Shown: piece after piece, positions 43,224 to 51,687 of the stretch | How positions within the stretch are numbered: the first letter of the stretch is position 1 | Layout: each line of letters starts with the position of its first letter | DNA from: Bacillus rubiinfantis | Lineage (GTDB): Bacteria; Bacillota; Bacilli; Bacillales; Cytobacillaceae | NCBI GenBank assembly: GCA_000752035.1 | Contig: CCFE01000011.1 | Location: 344,736-408,735, forward strand | DNA length: 64,000 nucleotides | Reading direction: 5' to 3' | The notes under the pieces: model-generated | Told to the model about the DNA's origin: nothing | The model's database searches: none | What the model saw: the letters and a program-made list of their open reading frames with translations, nothing else | Made by a program: the position numbers and the translations under genes

Positions 43224-44378
43224 TCACTCTAAATCTAGTAAGGAATTTTGCACTTGAATGGCTGCTCCAAGTACTACCCCATGATTACTTAACTGAGAAT
43301 AGACAATTTTTAACTGATCCTTTAATGGTTCCCATATATATAAATCACATTTTTGCTCGATTGTTTCCTTTAGCTCTGGGAGACTTTCGATTGTATCACC
43401 GCTTAAAATCAACACTTCCGGATTATAAAGGCATAGGATATTGCTTAAGGCAAGAGCAATATAGGTAGTGGTTCGATCCATTATATTGATCGCCCATGAT
43501 TCTTTCGAACGATAGGCGGCAAAAACATCGCCAATAGAGTTGACATTCTTTACCTTGCGGCTGTCAGCGAGGATTGCCCGTTCTGAAATATAGGTAGCCA
43601 AGCAGCCAATTTTACCACAATTACAAACATTTCCTGTTGGGTCAATGACGGTATGGCCAATCTCACCAGCATTATTGGAATCGCCGCGATAAATATCTCC
43701 ATTTAGCATAATTGCTGCACCAATACCAGAACCAATTCCGACGAGCACCGCATTTTGCGAATCCTTCGCCATTCCTGTAAAACTTTCGGCAACGATTTTC
43801 ATTTTTAGTTCATTGTCAATAATAACGGCTAAACCAGTAAGCTGCTGTAAGTCTTCAGCAAGGTGAACATTATTCCATTTCAACTGGTCGGACACTTTTA
43901 CCAAACCATTCATGTAGTCAATTGAGCCCGGGATACCGACACCAATCCCAATCACTTTTCCATCAGGAATCTGCTGCTCCGCAATTAATCTACCGATTAC
44001 CTGACTAACTTTCTGCAGCGTCTCCTCATAGTCCTCGGCCACATTCCGCTGAATACTCTGCCAAGCAACAATTTCCCCAACATAATCAACAATCCCGATT
44101 TTGATAACGAACGTATCAATTTCGACCCCAACGGTATACAAAACATCGCTGCAAACATCCAGAAGTGCTGCTTTCCTGCCGACACCGGAGGTAACTAATT
44201 CTGTCTCTCGGACGAACCCTTGTGCATGTAACTCATTGACCATTCTTGTGATGGATGTTGGGCTCATCCCTGTCAACTTAGCAATTTCCATTCGCGAAAT
44301 AGGAGACTTATGTTTGATGATGTCCAGTACAAGGTTTTTATTTTGTTTTTTCATTAATAACTGGTCTTGTTTCTCCAT
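43224..44378 (-). CDS. ROK-family transcriptional regulator
   Basis: 384 residues from ATG 44378 (AAAGGAA site). An N-terminal MarR-like winged helix (SPISRMEIAKLTGMSPTSITRMVNEL) is followed by a ROK sugar-sensor domain (GIGVGIPGSIDY, GIGSGIGAAIML, NAGEIGHTVID) with the zinc site CNCGKIGCLATYIS. The usual Glu after GCL is Ala. NagC/XylR-type ROK proteins repress sugar-catabolic genes until a sugar or sugar phosphate binds. It lies inside the catabolic run and probably controls it. Confidence 0.88.
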   Translation of the reverse strand: MEKQDQLLMKKQNKNLVLDIIKHKSPISRMEIAKLTGMSPTSITRMVNELHAQGFVRETELVTSGVGRKAALLDVCSDVLYTVGVEIDTFVIKIGIVDYVGEIVAWQSIQRNVAEDYEETLQKVSQVIGRLIAEQQIPDGKVIGIGVGIPGSIDYMNGLVKVSDQLKWNNVHLAEDLQQLTGLAVIIDNELKMKIVAESFTGMAKDSQNAVLVGIGSGIGAAIMLNGDIYRGDSNNAGEIGHTVIDPTGNVCNCGKIGCLATYISERAILADSRKVKNVNSIGDVFAAYRSKESWAINIMDRTTTYIALALSNILCLYNPEVLILSGDTIESLPELKETIEQKCDLYIWEPLKDQLKIVYSQLSNHGVVLGAAIQVQNSLLDLE

Positions 44379-44539
44379 TGTATACATTTCCTTTTTTTAA
44401 AATTTCTGTTTTTAAAAAATCATGAGGATGTCTCAATCAGCTTACTCCTGACCGCTAATAAGGCACCCGCATCATTTTTCAAGAGAATCCTCCGGGGAAC
44501 ATGCACTCCAATCCCCGGAAACTCTAATCAACAGGCTCT

Positions 44540-45427
44540 TTAGCGAAATGTCTTAATGAACTCGATTGCTTCCGAGATGTCCTGAACCGGATTAGCATCG
44601 ACTTCGCGCTCAATCGTCAAGTATCCGTCGAAGCCAATCTCTTGCAATGCCTTGAAATAATTTGGAAAATCGACCGTACCCTTTCCTAAAGGCACCTCTC
44701 TGAAAAACTCTCCTGACGCCACCATTTGTGCGATTTTTTCATGGTCTGTCCCGGCGCCATAACCGAGAGCACCGTAGACATCACGCGGATCAACCGGTTT
44801 AAGTTGAATGCCATCCTTCACATGAGTATGAACGATGTAATCCTTGAGCAGCTTAACACCTGCAACTGGGTCATCCCCTGTCACCATCACCATATTTGCC
44901 GGGTCAAAGTTAACGGAAACACCATTTGTACTTAAGCTGTCTAAAAAGCCCTTTAATCTTGCTGCTGTTTCCGGACCGGTTTCAATCGCAAAAAAGGCAT
45001 TCATACTCTTGGCATATACACCCAATTCTTCACAAGCTGTTTGCATCGCTTCATAAATCGGGCTATTCTCATCTTCTGGGACAATTCCAATATGGGTGGT
45101 GACAATATTTGTACCTAATTCAACAGCTAAATCAAGGATTCGTTTTGATTTTTCAATCTTTTCTTTATTCTGGTGCGCGTCTTGGAAGCCATGACCGCCT
45201 AAATCACCGCAAAGCGCCGAGATTTCCAGCCTTAACGAATCAATATAGGTTTTTAATTCCTTACGAGCTGTGGCAGATAGGTTTTCAGGGGCCATCTCGC
45301 CGCTAACCGCATAAATCTGCACGCCGTCTGCTCCCATCTCTTTGACTGTTTTCAAACCTTCACGGAGTGGCAGCCTTAAACTATCGACTATGACACCAAT
45401 TTTATTCTGCAGCTTTATCGTCGACAT
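44540..45427 (-). CDS. Sugar phosphate isomerase/epimerase-like TIM barrel
   Basis: 295 residues from ATG 45427 (AGGTGG site; two bases after the dehydrogenase stop). AP-endonuclease-2/xylose-isomerase-like fold, with metal ligands suggested by TTHIG, AIETGPE, NFDPANMVM and HTHVKDG. Members isomerise or epimerise sugars or inositol derivatives; the substrate is unknown. It pairs with a Gfo/Idh dehydrogenase and a second TIM barrel, a common set for oxidation-based conversion of unusual sugars. Confidence 0.8.
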   Translation of the reverse strand: MSTIKLQNKIGVIVDSLRLPLREGLKTVKEMGADGVQIYAVSGEMAPENLSATARKELKTYIDSLRLEISALCGDLGGHGFQDAHQNKEKIEKSKRILDLAVELGTNIVTTHIGIVPEDENSPIYEAMQTACEELGVYAKSMNAFFAIETGPETAARLKGFLDSLSTNGVSVNFDPANMVMVTGDDPVAGVKLLKDYIVHTHVKDGIQLKPVDPRDVYGALGYGAGTDHEKIAQMVASGEFFREVPLGKGTVDFPNYFKALQEIGFDGYLTIEREVDANPVQDISEAIEFIKTFR

Positions 45428-45429
45428 GG

Positions 45430-46491
45430 TTAAAAGACCACCTCGCATTTCTTTTCAGCCGCTTCGTAAATCCCTGCCAGCATTTTCATGATTGCAACCC
45501 CGTCTTCAACTGTTGCAAGCGGTTCTGTTCCTGTTAAACAGCTTGCAACGAAGGCATCTATTTCATTTTGAAAGGCGTTTGTAAAGTCAAATGTCAGATG
45601 GTCAATCTGCGGATGAATATTGATGATTGTATCATTTTCCTCACTCGTAATGACCAATTCTGGCTCTAGCTCGGCACCGCCCTTTGTGCCAAATAGTTTT
45701 ACTTGGATTTCATCCTTTTTCGCGTGCAGCGTAAACGAGACATCAACGAGTAAGGAAGCACCATTTTCAAAGGTAATCAAGGCATTGGCCATGTCCTCAA
45801 CGGTGTTTTTCTTCTTATCATAATCGGCCGCCTGGTAAAAGCTCAAATTTTGGACATTGCCGCGGTTACCGAGGTGGCGGTACGTGTTGCCGGAAATGGA
45901 CTTCACCTTTGGACGCCCCATTAAATACCAGCAAATATCAATGATATGTACCCCTAAATCAATTAATGGCCCTCCGCCAGAGCGCTCGATGTCAGCAAAC
46001 CAGCCCCCAGGATTCCCTAAACGGCGCAAGCATGATGCTTTTGCATAATAGATGTCACCTAATTTTCCATTGTCGATAAATGATTTTAATACTTCTGTAT
46101 TGGTGGCGAATCTTCTCACGAAACCAACCTGTAATCGTTTGTTAGATTTCTGAGCAGCTTCTTCTACTCTTAATGCTTCCTCGACCGTCTTCGTCAACGG
46201 CTTTTCAACTAACACATGTTTCCCGCTTTGTAAGGCACTTATGGAGATTTCAGCATGGGAATTATTCCATGTACAGATACTTACCGCATCGACCTCTGAA
46301 TCATTCAATACCTCTTCTAGTGAATGATACACATGAGGGATGGTATACTTTTGCGCCTTTTCTAGCGCTCTTTCTGGGACACAATCGTAGACACCGTGTA
46401 AAACAGCATTAGGATTATTTTGATAGGATTGGAAGTGCATATCTGAGATAGACCCAGCACCAATCACACAAACTCGCAACAGCTTCAACAT
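45430..46491 (-). CDS. Gfo/Idh/MocA-family NAD(P)-dependent oxidoreductase
   Basis: 353 residues. Rossmann motif VCVIGAGSISDMHFQSY, EKPLTKTVEEA (family EKP), GGWFADIERSGGGPLIDLGVHIIDICWYL (catalytic DxGxHxxD). It oxidises or reduces a sugar or inositol hydroxyl with NAD(P). AAAGGAG lies just before ATG 46491. Upstream is a 42-bp tandem array that separates it from the next operon gene. Confidence 0.87.
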   Translation of the reverse strand: MLKLLRVCVIGAGSISDMHFQSYQNNPNAVLHGVYDCVPERALEKAQKYTIPHVYHSLEEVLNDSEVDAVSICTWNNSHAEISISALQSGKHVLVEKPLTKTVEEALRVEEAAQKSNKRLQVGFVRRFATNTEVLKSFIDNGKLGDIYYAKASCLRRLGNPGGWFADIERSGGGPLIDLGVHIIDICWYLMGRPKVKSISGNTYRHLGNRGNVQNLSFYQAADYDKKKNTVEDMANALITFENGASLLVDVSFTLHAKKDEIQVKLFGTKGGAELEPELVITSEENDTIINIHPQIDHLTFDFTNAFQNEIDAFVASCLTGTEPLATVEDGVAIMKMLAGIYEAAEKKCEVVF

Positions 46492-46525
46492 GATTCTCCT
46501 TTCGAAATCGCTTTAGAATGGATGA

Positions 46526-46789
46526 TACGAGAGTAAACCTGGGTTATACGAGAGTATTCTGCCTCCTTACGGGAGTAAACCTAAGTTATACGAGAGTATT
46601 CTGCCTCCTTACGAGAGTAAACCTAAGTTATACGAGAGTAATCTGCCTCCTTACGGGAGTAAACCTGGGTTATACGAGAGTATTCTGCCTCCTTACGAGA
46701 GTAAACCTGGGTTATGCGAGAGTATTCTGCCTCCTTACGGGAGTAAACCTAAGTTATACGAGAGTATTCTGCCTCCTTACGGGAGTAAA
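46526..46789. repeat. 42-bp tandem array (6.3 units) inside an operon
   Basis: Units begin at 46526, 46568, 46610, 46652, 46694, 46736 and 46778 (partial). Each carries two TACGAGAGTA copies: TACG[AG]GAGTAAACC, then TATACGAGAGTATTCTGCC. The period is exact, with only point changes. The array fills the 298-bp gap between two genes of the same strand. Confidence 0.92.
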
Positions 46790-47662
46790 TTACACTTCAT
46801 CCCATAATCTACGCACATTATCCATACCAATCTTGGAGCCAACCTTGCAATCTTCCATGCCTTCGAATTCAATGGTTAGATAGCTGTCATAGCCTGAATT
46901 TTTAACAATTTTCAAAATTTCACGGATATTGATATCACCATGGCCGACGATGGCCCCGCGGAGATAGTTTTCATTTACGGTCCGGAACCATTCCCCACCT
47001 CCAGGGTTTTCATAGTAAGGCCGGATATAGAAATCCTTCAAATGCACAGTGGCGGCATATTTGATATTTTTCTTGACCCCAACTAATGGTTCCTCGTCAA
47101 TGCAAAGGAAATTGCCAACATCAAGTGTCGTTTTGAAATTTTCACGATTGACGCCATGAATCACTCTTTGAACACGGTCACTTGTTTGGACATTAAAGCC
47201 GTGATTTTCAATGGTAGTAGTCATCCCGTATTGTGCCGCATAATCCGCAATCAGTTGACTGCCTTTAACCATTTTCTCATAATGCTCCTCGAAGTAATGA
47301 ATCGTCATTTCTTCTGGTTTCAACGAGAAAGCCGTCACATCATGGCGCAGTATCTTAATTCCCATCCGATTAGCAACATCAACATGCGTTTTAATCCGCT
47401 CTACTTCATCGTAAAAAGCAGCCTCTGTCTCTTGGATAAAATTTGCCGGCATCGAATAGGCTGATAACTCAATTCCGACCGACTCTGCCTTCGCTTTAAT
47501 CTCATCAGCCAGCTCTGGATTATCAACAACCGTAAATCCATAAGGGACAATCTCCATATGCTCTCCGCCATTATCCTTAATCCATTGAATGACGTCTAAT
47601 ACCGTCATCGTATTGGCCCGTAATTCCCTCACTAAACTATACGTACTTAATCCAACCTTCAT
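46790..47662 (-). CDS. Sugar phosphate isomerase/epimerase-like TIM barrel (second)
   Basis: 290 residues starting MKVGLSTYSLVREL (ATG 47662; ATG 47665 also possible). TIM-barrel motifs: GGEHMEIVPYGF, GIKILRHDV, TTIENHGF, TLDVGNFLC, VHLKDFY, GHGDINI and LTIEFEGMED. Same superfamily as the protein at 44.5 kb but clearly diverged from it. It probably acts on the same imported compound; the reaction is unknown. It directly follows the ABC transporter genes. Confidence 0.8.
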   Translation of the reverse strand: MKVGLSTYSLVRELRANTMTVLDVIQWIKDNGGEHMEIVPYGFTVVDNPELADEIKAKAESVGIELSAYSMPANFIQETEAAFYDEVERIKTHVDVANRMGIKILRHDVTAFSLKPEEMTIHYFEEHYEKMVKGSQLIADYAAQYGMTTTIENHGFNVQTSDRVQRVIHGVNRENFKTTLDVGNFLCIDEEPLVGVKKNIKYAATVHLKDFYIRPYYENPGGGEWFRTVNENYLRGAIVGHGDINIREILKIVKNSGYDSYLTIEFEGMEDCKVGSKIGMDNVRRLWDEV

Positions 47663-47692
47663 CATGAACCCTCCTATTTCTCGTTTTGATTC

Positions 47693-48664
47693 CTATGACT
47701 CTAGTAAATGACAAGCAGCCAGCTGTCCAGTAGTTTCATCGTGATAAACTGCAGGCTCTGTTACTTTGCAAATGTCCATGGCGACAGGACAGCGTGTATG
47801 AAAACGACAGCCTGACGGAGGATTAACTGGGCTCGGCAGATCACCGTGCAAGATAATTCTTTCCCTTCTCAACCTCGGATCCGGAATCGGAATTGAAGAT
47901 AATAATGCCTTTGTGTAAGGATGTTTTGGATTTGAAAAAATTTCCTCCTTCGGTCCCGATTCAACAATCGTACCGAGATACATAACCCCGATATAGTCAC
48001 TGATATGTTCAACAACACTTAAATCATGGGAAATGAATAGATAGGTTAACTTAAATTGCTCCTGTAAATCCTTTAATAGGTTCAAAATTTGTGCCTGTAT
48101 CGAGACATCCAACGCAGAAACCGGTTCATCGGCAATAATCAGCTTCGGTTTCATTATTAACGCCCTGGCAATACCAATCCGCTGTCTCTGCCCGCCGCTG
48201 AACTCGTGAGCATAGCGATTCGCATGGTATTCACTTAAACCGACGACATCTAAAATCTCCGAAACTTGTTTGTAGCGCTCTGCTTTCGAGAGATTCGTAT
48301 GAATAGCCAGCGGCTCCGCAATGATATCGCGAACTTTCATTCTTGGATTTAATGAGGCATAAGGGTCTTGAAAAATCATTTGCACTTTTTTTCGCATCGA
48401 TTTTAATTGTGCTTCTTTCCTGCTTGATATTTCTTCACCATCAAGCCAAATCTCACCCTCATTCGGTTCAATCAACCTTGAGATTAACCTGCCTGTTGTT
48501 GATTTTCCACAACCACTTTCACCAACTAAGCTGAAGGTTTTTCCCTCCTCAACCATAAATGAAACATTATGAACTGCTTTTAACAGTTTCTTTTTTCCAA
48601 ACACGCCAGCCGGAATCATAAATGATTTGCTTAATCCTTCTACTTGTAAAAGCGTATTAGACAC
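47693..48664 (-). CDS. Oligopeptide-type ABC transporter ATPase, OppF/DppF-like
   Basis: 323 residues from GTG 48664 (GGAGGGG, 7 nt; TTG 48667 also possible), overlapping the upstream ATPase stop. Walker A LVGESGCGKSTTGRL, signature FSGGQRQRIGIARAL, Walker B LIIADEPVSALD, and the C-terminal Opp/Dpp cysteine cluster GCRFHTRCP. It powers import with its partner ATPase. Confidence 0.92.
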   Translation of the reverse strand: MSNTLLQVEGLSKSFMIPAGVFGKKKLLKAVHNVSFMVEEGKTFSLVGESGCGKSTTGRLISRLIEPNEGEIWLDGEEISSRKEAQLKSMRKKVQMIFQDPYASLNPRMKVRDIIAEPLAIHTNLSKAERYKQVSEILDVVGLSEYHANRYAHEFSGGQRQRIGIARALIMKPKLIIADEPVSALDVSIQAQILNLLKDLQEQFKLTYLFISHDLSVVEHISDYIGVMYLGTIVESGPKEEIFSNPKHPYTKALLSSIPIPDPRLRRERIILHGDLPSPVNPPSGCRFHTRCPVAMDICKVTEPAVYHDETTGQLAACHLLES

Positions 48665-49646
48665 CAATGCCCCTCCTCTCCTCTTGATACAGCCAGCAGT
48701 TGCAGGAACGACCATTGGCAAAACTGATTTCAGGCGGCTCTTCCTGCTGACATATGTCCATCACATGGTTACATCTTGGAGCAAATTTACAGCCTTGAGG
48801 TAAATTTGTTGGGTTCGGGACATTTCCTTTAATTGATTCAAGTTTCTCTCTTTTCTCACCCAGCTTTGGCACTGAACCAATTAAGCCCTGTGTATAAGGA
48901 TGCTTCGGGCTCTCAAATAATTCGAAGACATCAGCCTCTTCGACTACTTTTCCGGCATACATGACCACCACACGGTCACACATTTCGGCAACGACGCCTA
49001 AATCATGAGTAATTAACAGTACAGACATCCCTTCATTTTGCTGCAGCTGTTTGAGTAAATCTAATATTTGTGCTTGAATGGTCACATCCAGTGCTGTTGT
49101 TGGCTCATCGGCAATCAACAGTTGTGGATGGCAAGAAATCGCCATCGCAATCATCACCCGCTGACGCATACCGCCTGACAGCTGGTGCGGATATTCTTTC
49201 ATGATTTCCTCCGCCCTTGGAATGCCAACCTTTTTTAACATGGAAATCGCATGCTCTCTTGCCTTTTTATCATCTAAACCTAAATGTAGGCGAATCGGCT
49301 CTAATAATTGTTCGCCAATTTTCATGACGGGATTTAAAGAAGTCATGGGTTCTTGGAAAATCATCGCAATCTGTTTCCCGCGGATTTTGCGCATTTCTGC
49401 TTCCGACTTTTTCGTGACATCTTCCCCATTAAAAAAAATCTGCCCCGCATTGATTTCACCGCTTGTGCCTTTGAATAATTTCATAATTGACAAGGAGGTA
49501 ATACTTTTTCCACTGCCTGATTCGCCAACAAGTCCAAGAATTTCACCCTTATTAATGTGAAAATTAACACCATGTAAAATTTTTGTTTTTTTCTTATCCC
49601 GAGTAAATGAGGTTTCTAGTTTTTCTACCTGCAGCAGTTTTTCCAT
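48657..49646 (-). CDS. Oligopeptide-type ABC transporter ATPase, OppD/DppD-like
   Basis: 329 residues from ATG 49646 (GGGAGGGG upstream; the longer open frame lacks a site). Walker A LVGESGSGKSITSLS, signature LSGGMRQRVMIAMA, Walker B LLIADEPTTALD, and C-terminal GCKFAPRCNHVMD. It is coupled to the preceding permease (17-bp gap). Confidence 0.92.
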   Translation of the reverse strand: MEKLLQVEKLETSFTRDKKKTKILHGVNFHINKGEILGLVGESGSGKSITSLSIMKLFKGTSGEINAGQIFFNGEDVTKKSEAEMRKIRGKQIAMIFQEPMTSLNPVMKIGEQLLEPIRLHLGLDDKKAREHAISMLKKVGIPRAEEIMKEYPHQLSGGMRQRVMIAMAISCHPQLLIADEPTTALDVTIQAQILDLLKQLQQNEGMSVLLITHDLGVVAEMCDRVVVMYAGKVVEEADVFELFESPKHPYTQGLIGSVPKLGEKREKLESIKGNVPNPTNLPQGCKFAPRCNHVMDICQQEEPPEISFANGRSCNCWLYQEERRGIGV

Positions 49647-49662
49647 CCTGTTCACCCCTCCC

Positions 49663-50562
49663 TTATTCGCTCTTTGTTTTCGGATCCAATACGTCGCGGA
49701 GTCCATCACCAACGATATTAAAGGCCAAAACGGTTAAAAAGATGGCAATACCGGGCATTAGCACGACATGTGAGGATGTTCCTAAATAGTCACGCCCAAG
49801 GCTTAACATCGCTCCCCAGTCTGGTGTTTCCGGATTTGCCCCCAAACCAAGGAAGCTCAAACTGGACGCAGCCAATATTGCAGTACCAATTCTCATCGAA
49901 ACAAACACAATTAAACTGCCAAGTGTCTCTGGTAAAATATGTTGAAACATAATGCGTAGATGGGAGGCTCCCATTGATTTCGCGGCTTCGACAAACACTG
50001 CCTCTTTTGCTTCTAATGTTGCCCCTCTTACTAATCTAGCAAAGGATGGTACACCAAAAATGGACACGGCAATGATGACATTCATTAAACCCGGTCCTAA
50101 AATGGCCACAATTGCAATCGCTAATAAGATATCTGGAAAAGCAAATAAAACATCACTTGATCTCATAATTAGACGATCTAACCAGCCGCCAAAATATCCG
50201 CTGATTAATCCTAACACCGTTCCGACGATGGCCCCTAAGAAGACAGACAGAAAGCTGACAGACAGGGAAATTCTCGCCCCAAATAATAAGCGGCTAAAAA
50301 TATCCCGGCCATATTCATCCGTACCAGCAATATGTTCCTTGCTTGGCCCTTGTAGCATGGCATCATAGTTAGGTTTATATGGATCGAATGGTGCGATATA
50401 TGGCCCAATGATCGCAATAATAATTAATAATAGAATAAAGAAGCTCGCCCAAAACGCGGTTTTTTGGCGACGCCAATTTTTCCAAAATTCTTTGAGCGGT
50501 GAATATTGCTTTTCCACAACAACTCCGCTATTGTTCTGATTTACTGCCCTAGATACTTCCAT
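49663..50562 (-). CDS. Oligopeptide-type ABC transporter permease, DppC-like
   Basis: 299 residues. N-terminal OppC_N segment (FWKNWRRQKTAFWASFFILL), six membrane helices, and the EAA loop EAAKSMGASHLRIMFQHILPE. GGAGGG precedes ATG 50562. It pairs with the DppB-like permease 12 bp upstream. Confidence 0.92.
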   Translation of the reverse strand: MEVSRAVNQNNSGVVVEKQYSPLKEFWKNWRRQKTAFWASFFILLLIIIAIIGPYIAPFDPYKPNYDAMLQGPSKEHIAGTDEYGRDIFSRLLFGARISLSVSFLSVFLGAIVGTVLGLISGYFGGWLDRLIMRSSDVLFAFPDILLAIAIVAILGPGLMNVIIAVSIFGVPSFARLVRGATLEAKEAVFVEAAKSMGASHLRIMFQHILPETLGSLIVFVSMRIGTAILAASSLSFLGLGANPETPDWGAMLSLGRDYLGTSSHVVLMPGIAIFLTVLAFNIVGDGLRDVLDPKTKSE

Positions 50563-50574
50563 GACTACCCTCCT

Positions 50575-51498
50575 TTAGGATGTATAGCGAATTTTCGGAT
50601 TAAGGTAACTATATAAGATATCAACGATGAGATTGACGATGATAAATTCAAAAGAAAACAGCAGTAATTCTGCTTGAATCACCGGATAATCTCTAAACGC
50701 AATGGAGTCTATTAACAAGCGTCCCATTCCAGGAAAACTAAAAACCGTTTCAACTACGACAGAGCCGCCTAATAAAAAGCCAAATTGCAATCCAGCAATC
50801 GTTACGACCGGGATTAAAGAGTTGCGTAGCGCATGTTTTGGAATCACCACTGACTCCTTTAATCCTTTGGCTCGTCCTGTGCGAATAAAGTCAGCTTTGA
50901 GAGTTTCCAAAAGAGAGGACCTTGTAAACCGGGCTAGCATTGACATAATTCCGGCCCCTAAAGTAATCGAAGGTAAAACATAACTTATCCAACCATCTGC
51001 ACCACCTGTTGGAAACCAGCCAAGCTGTACAGAGAAGATCTGAATGAGGATTAATCCCAACCAAAAACCAGGTAAAGAAATACCGGAAACGGCCGTTACC
51101 ATCCCTAGATAATCAGGCCATTTATTTTTAAAAACAGCTGATAACGTACCGATAATCAAGCCGAGAACTAATGCCCAGCCCATGCTAAATAAAGTCAGAT
51201 AAATTGAAGGCATAAAGCGGTCGACGAACATATCCATCACCGGCAAGCCAGTTTGTAATGATGTACCTAAATCCCCTTGAAATAAATCGCTCATATAGGT
51301 TCCATATTGTTCCCAAATCGGTTTATCGAGACCTAATTCCGTTCTGATTGCTGCTACCTCTGCGATGGAAGCATCCTTACCGGCTACTAAGCGCGCAGGG
51401 TCCCCTGGTATTAAGTGGGTAAATAAGAAGACTAAGATGGAAACGACAAAGAGGATTGGGATCATTTCCAAGATTCGTTTGAAAATATACTGGAGCAT
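50575..51498 (-). CDS. Oligopeptide-type ABC transporter permease, DppB-like
   Basis: 307 residues from ATG 51498 (AAAGGGG, 10 nt). It begins MLQYIFKRILEMIPILFVVS, typical of DppB/GsiC, with HLIPGDPARLVAG and the EAA-like region RTGRAKGLKESVVIPKHALR. Six membrane helices. A 189-bp gap separates it from the binding-protein gene. Confidence 0.92.
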   Translation of the reverse strand: MLQYIFKRILEMIPILFVVSILVFLFTHLIPGDPARLVAGKDASIAEVAAIRTELGLDKPIWEQYGTYMSDLFQGDLGTSLQTGLPVMDMFVDRFMPSIYLTLFSMGWALVLGLIIGTLSAVFKNKWPDYLGMVTAVSGISLPGFWLGLILIQIFSVQLGWFPTGGADGWISYVLPSITLGAGIMSMLARFTRSSLLETLKADFIRTGRAKGLKESVVIPKHALRNSLIPVVTIAGLQFGFLLGGSVVVETVFSFPGMGRLLIDSIAFRDYPVIQAELLLFSFEFIIVNLIVDILYSYLNPKIRYTS

Positions 51499-51687
51499 AG
51501 ATAGATAACCCCTTTCTAAAACACTGCGATCACAGCTGACAGCCGCACCCATTCTTTTAAACTTTTTCGACTAGAGAGCTTTCTTTTAGCTCCAGCGTCT
51601 GATATTACCTTAATAAGAAGGAAAGAAGCTTTGGGAATGGTTCCCGCCGCCTCTTTGCTTACGACGAATATCAATGATAGTTTGTCA

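Noticed and set aside
46518..46883. Open frame of 121 codons with VNLSYTRVFCLLTG repeats
   Set aside because: It is the translation of the 42-bp tandem array and runs into the antisense of a real gene.
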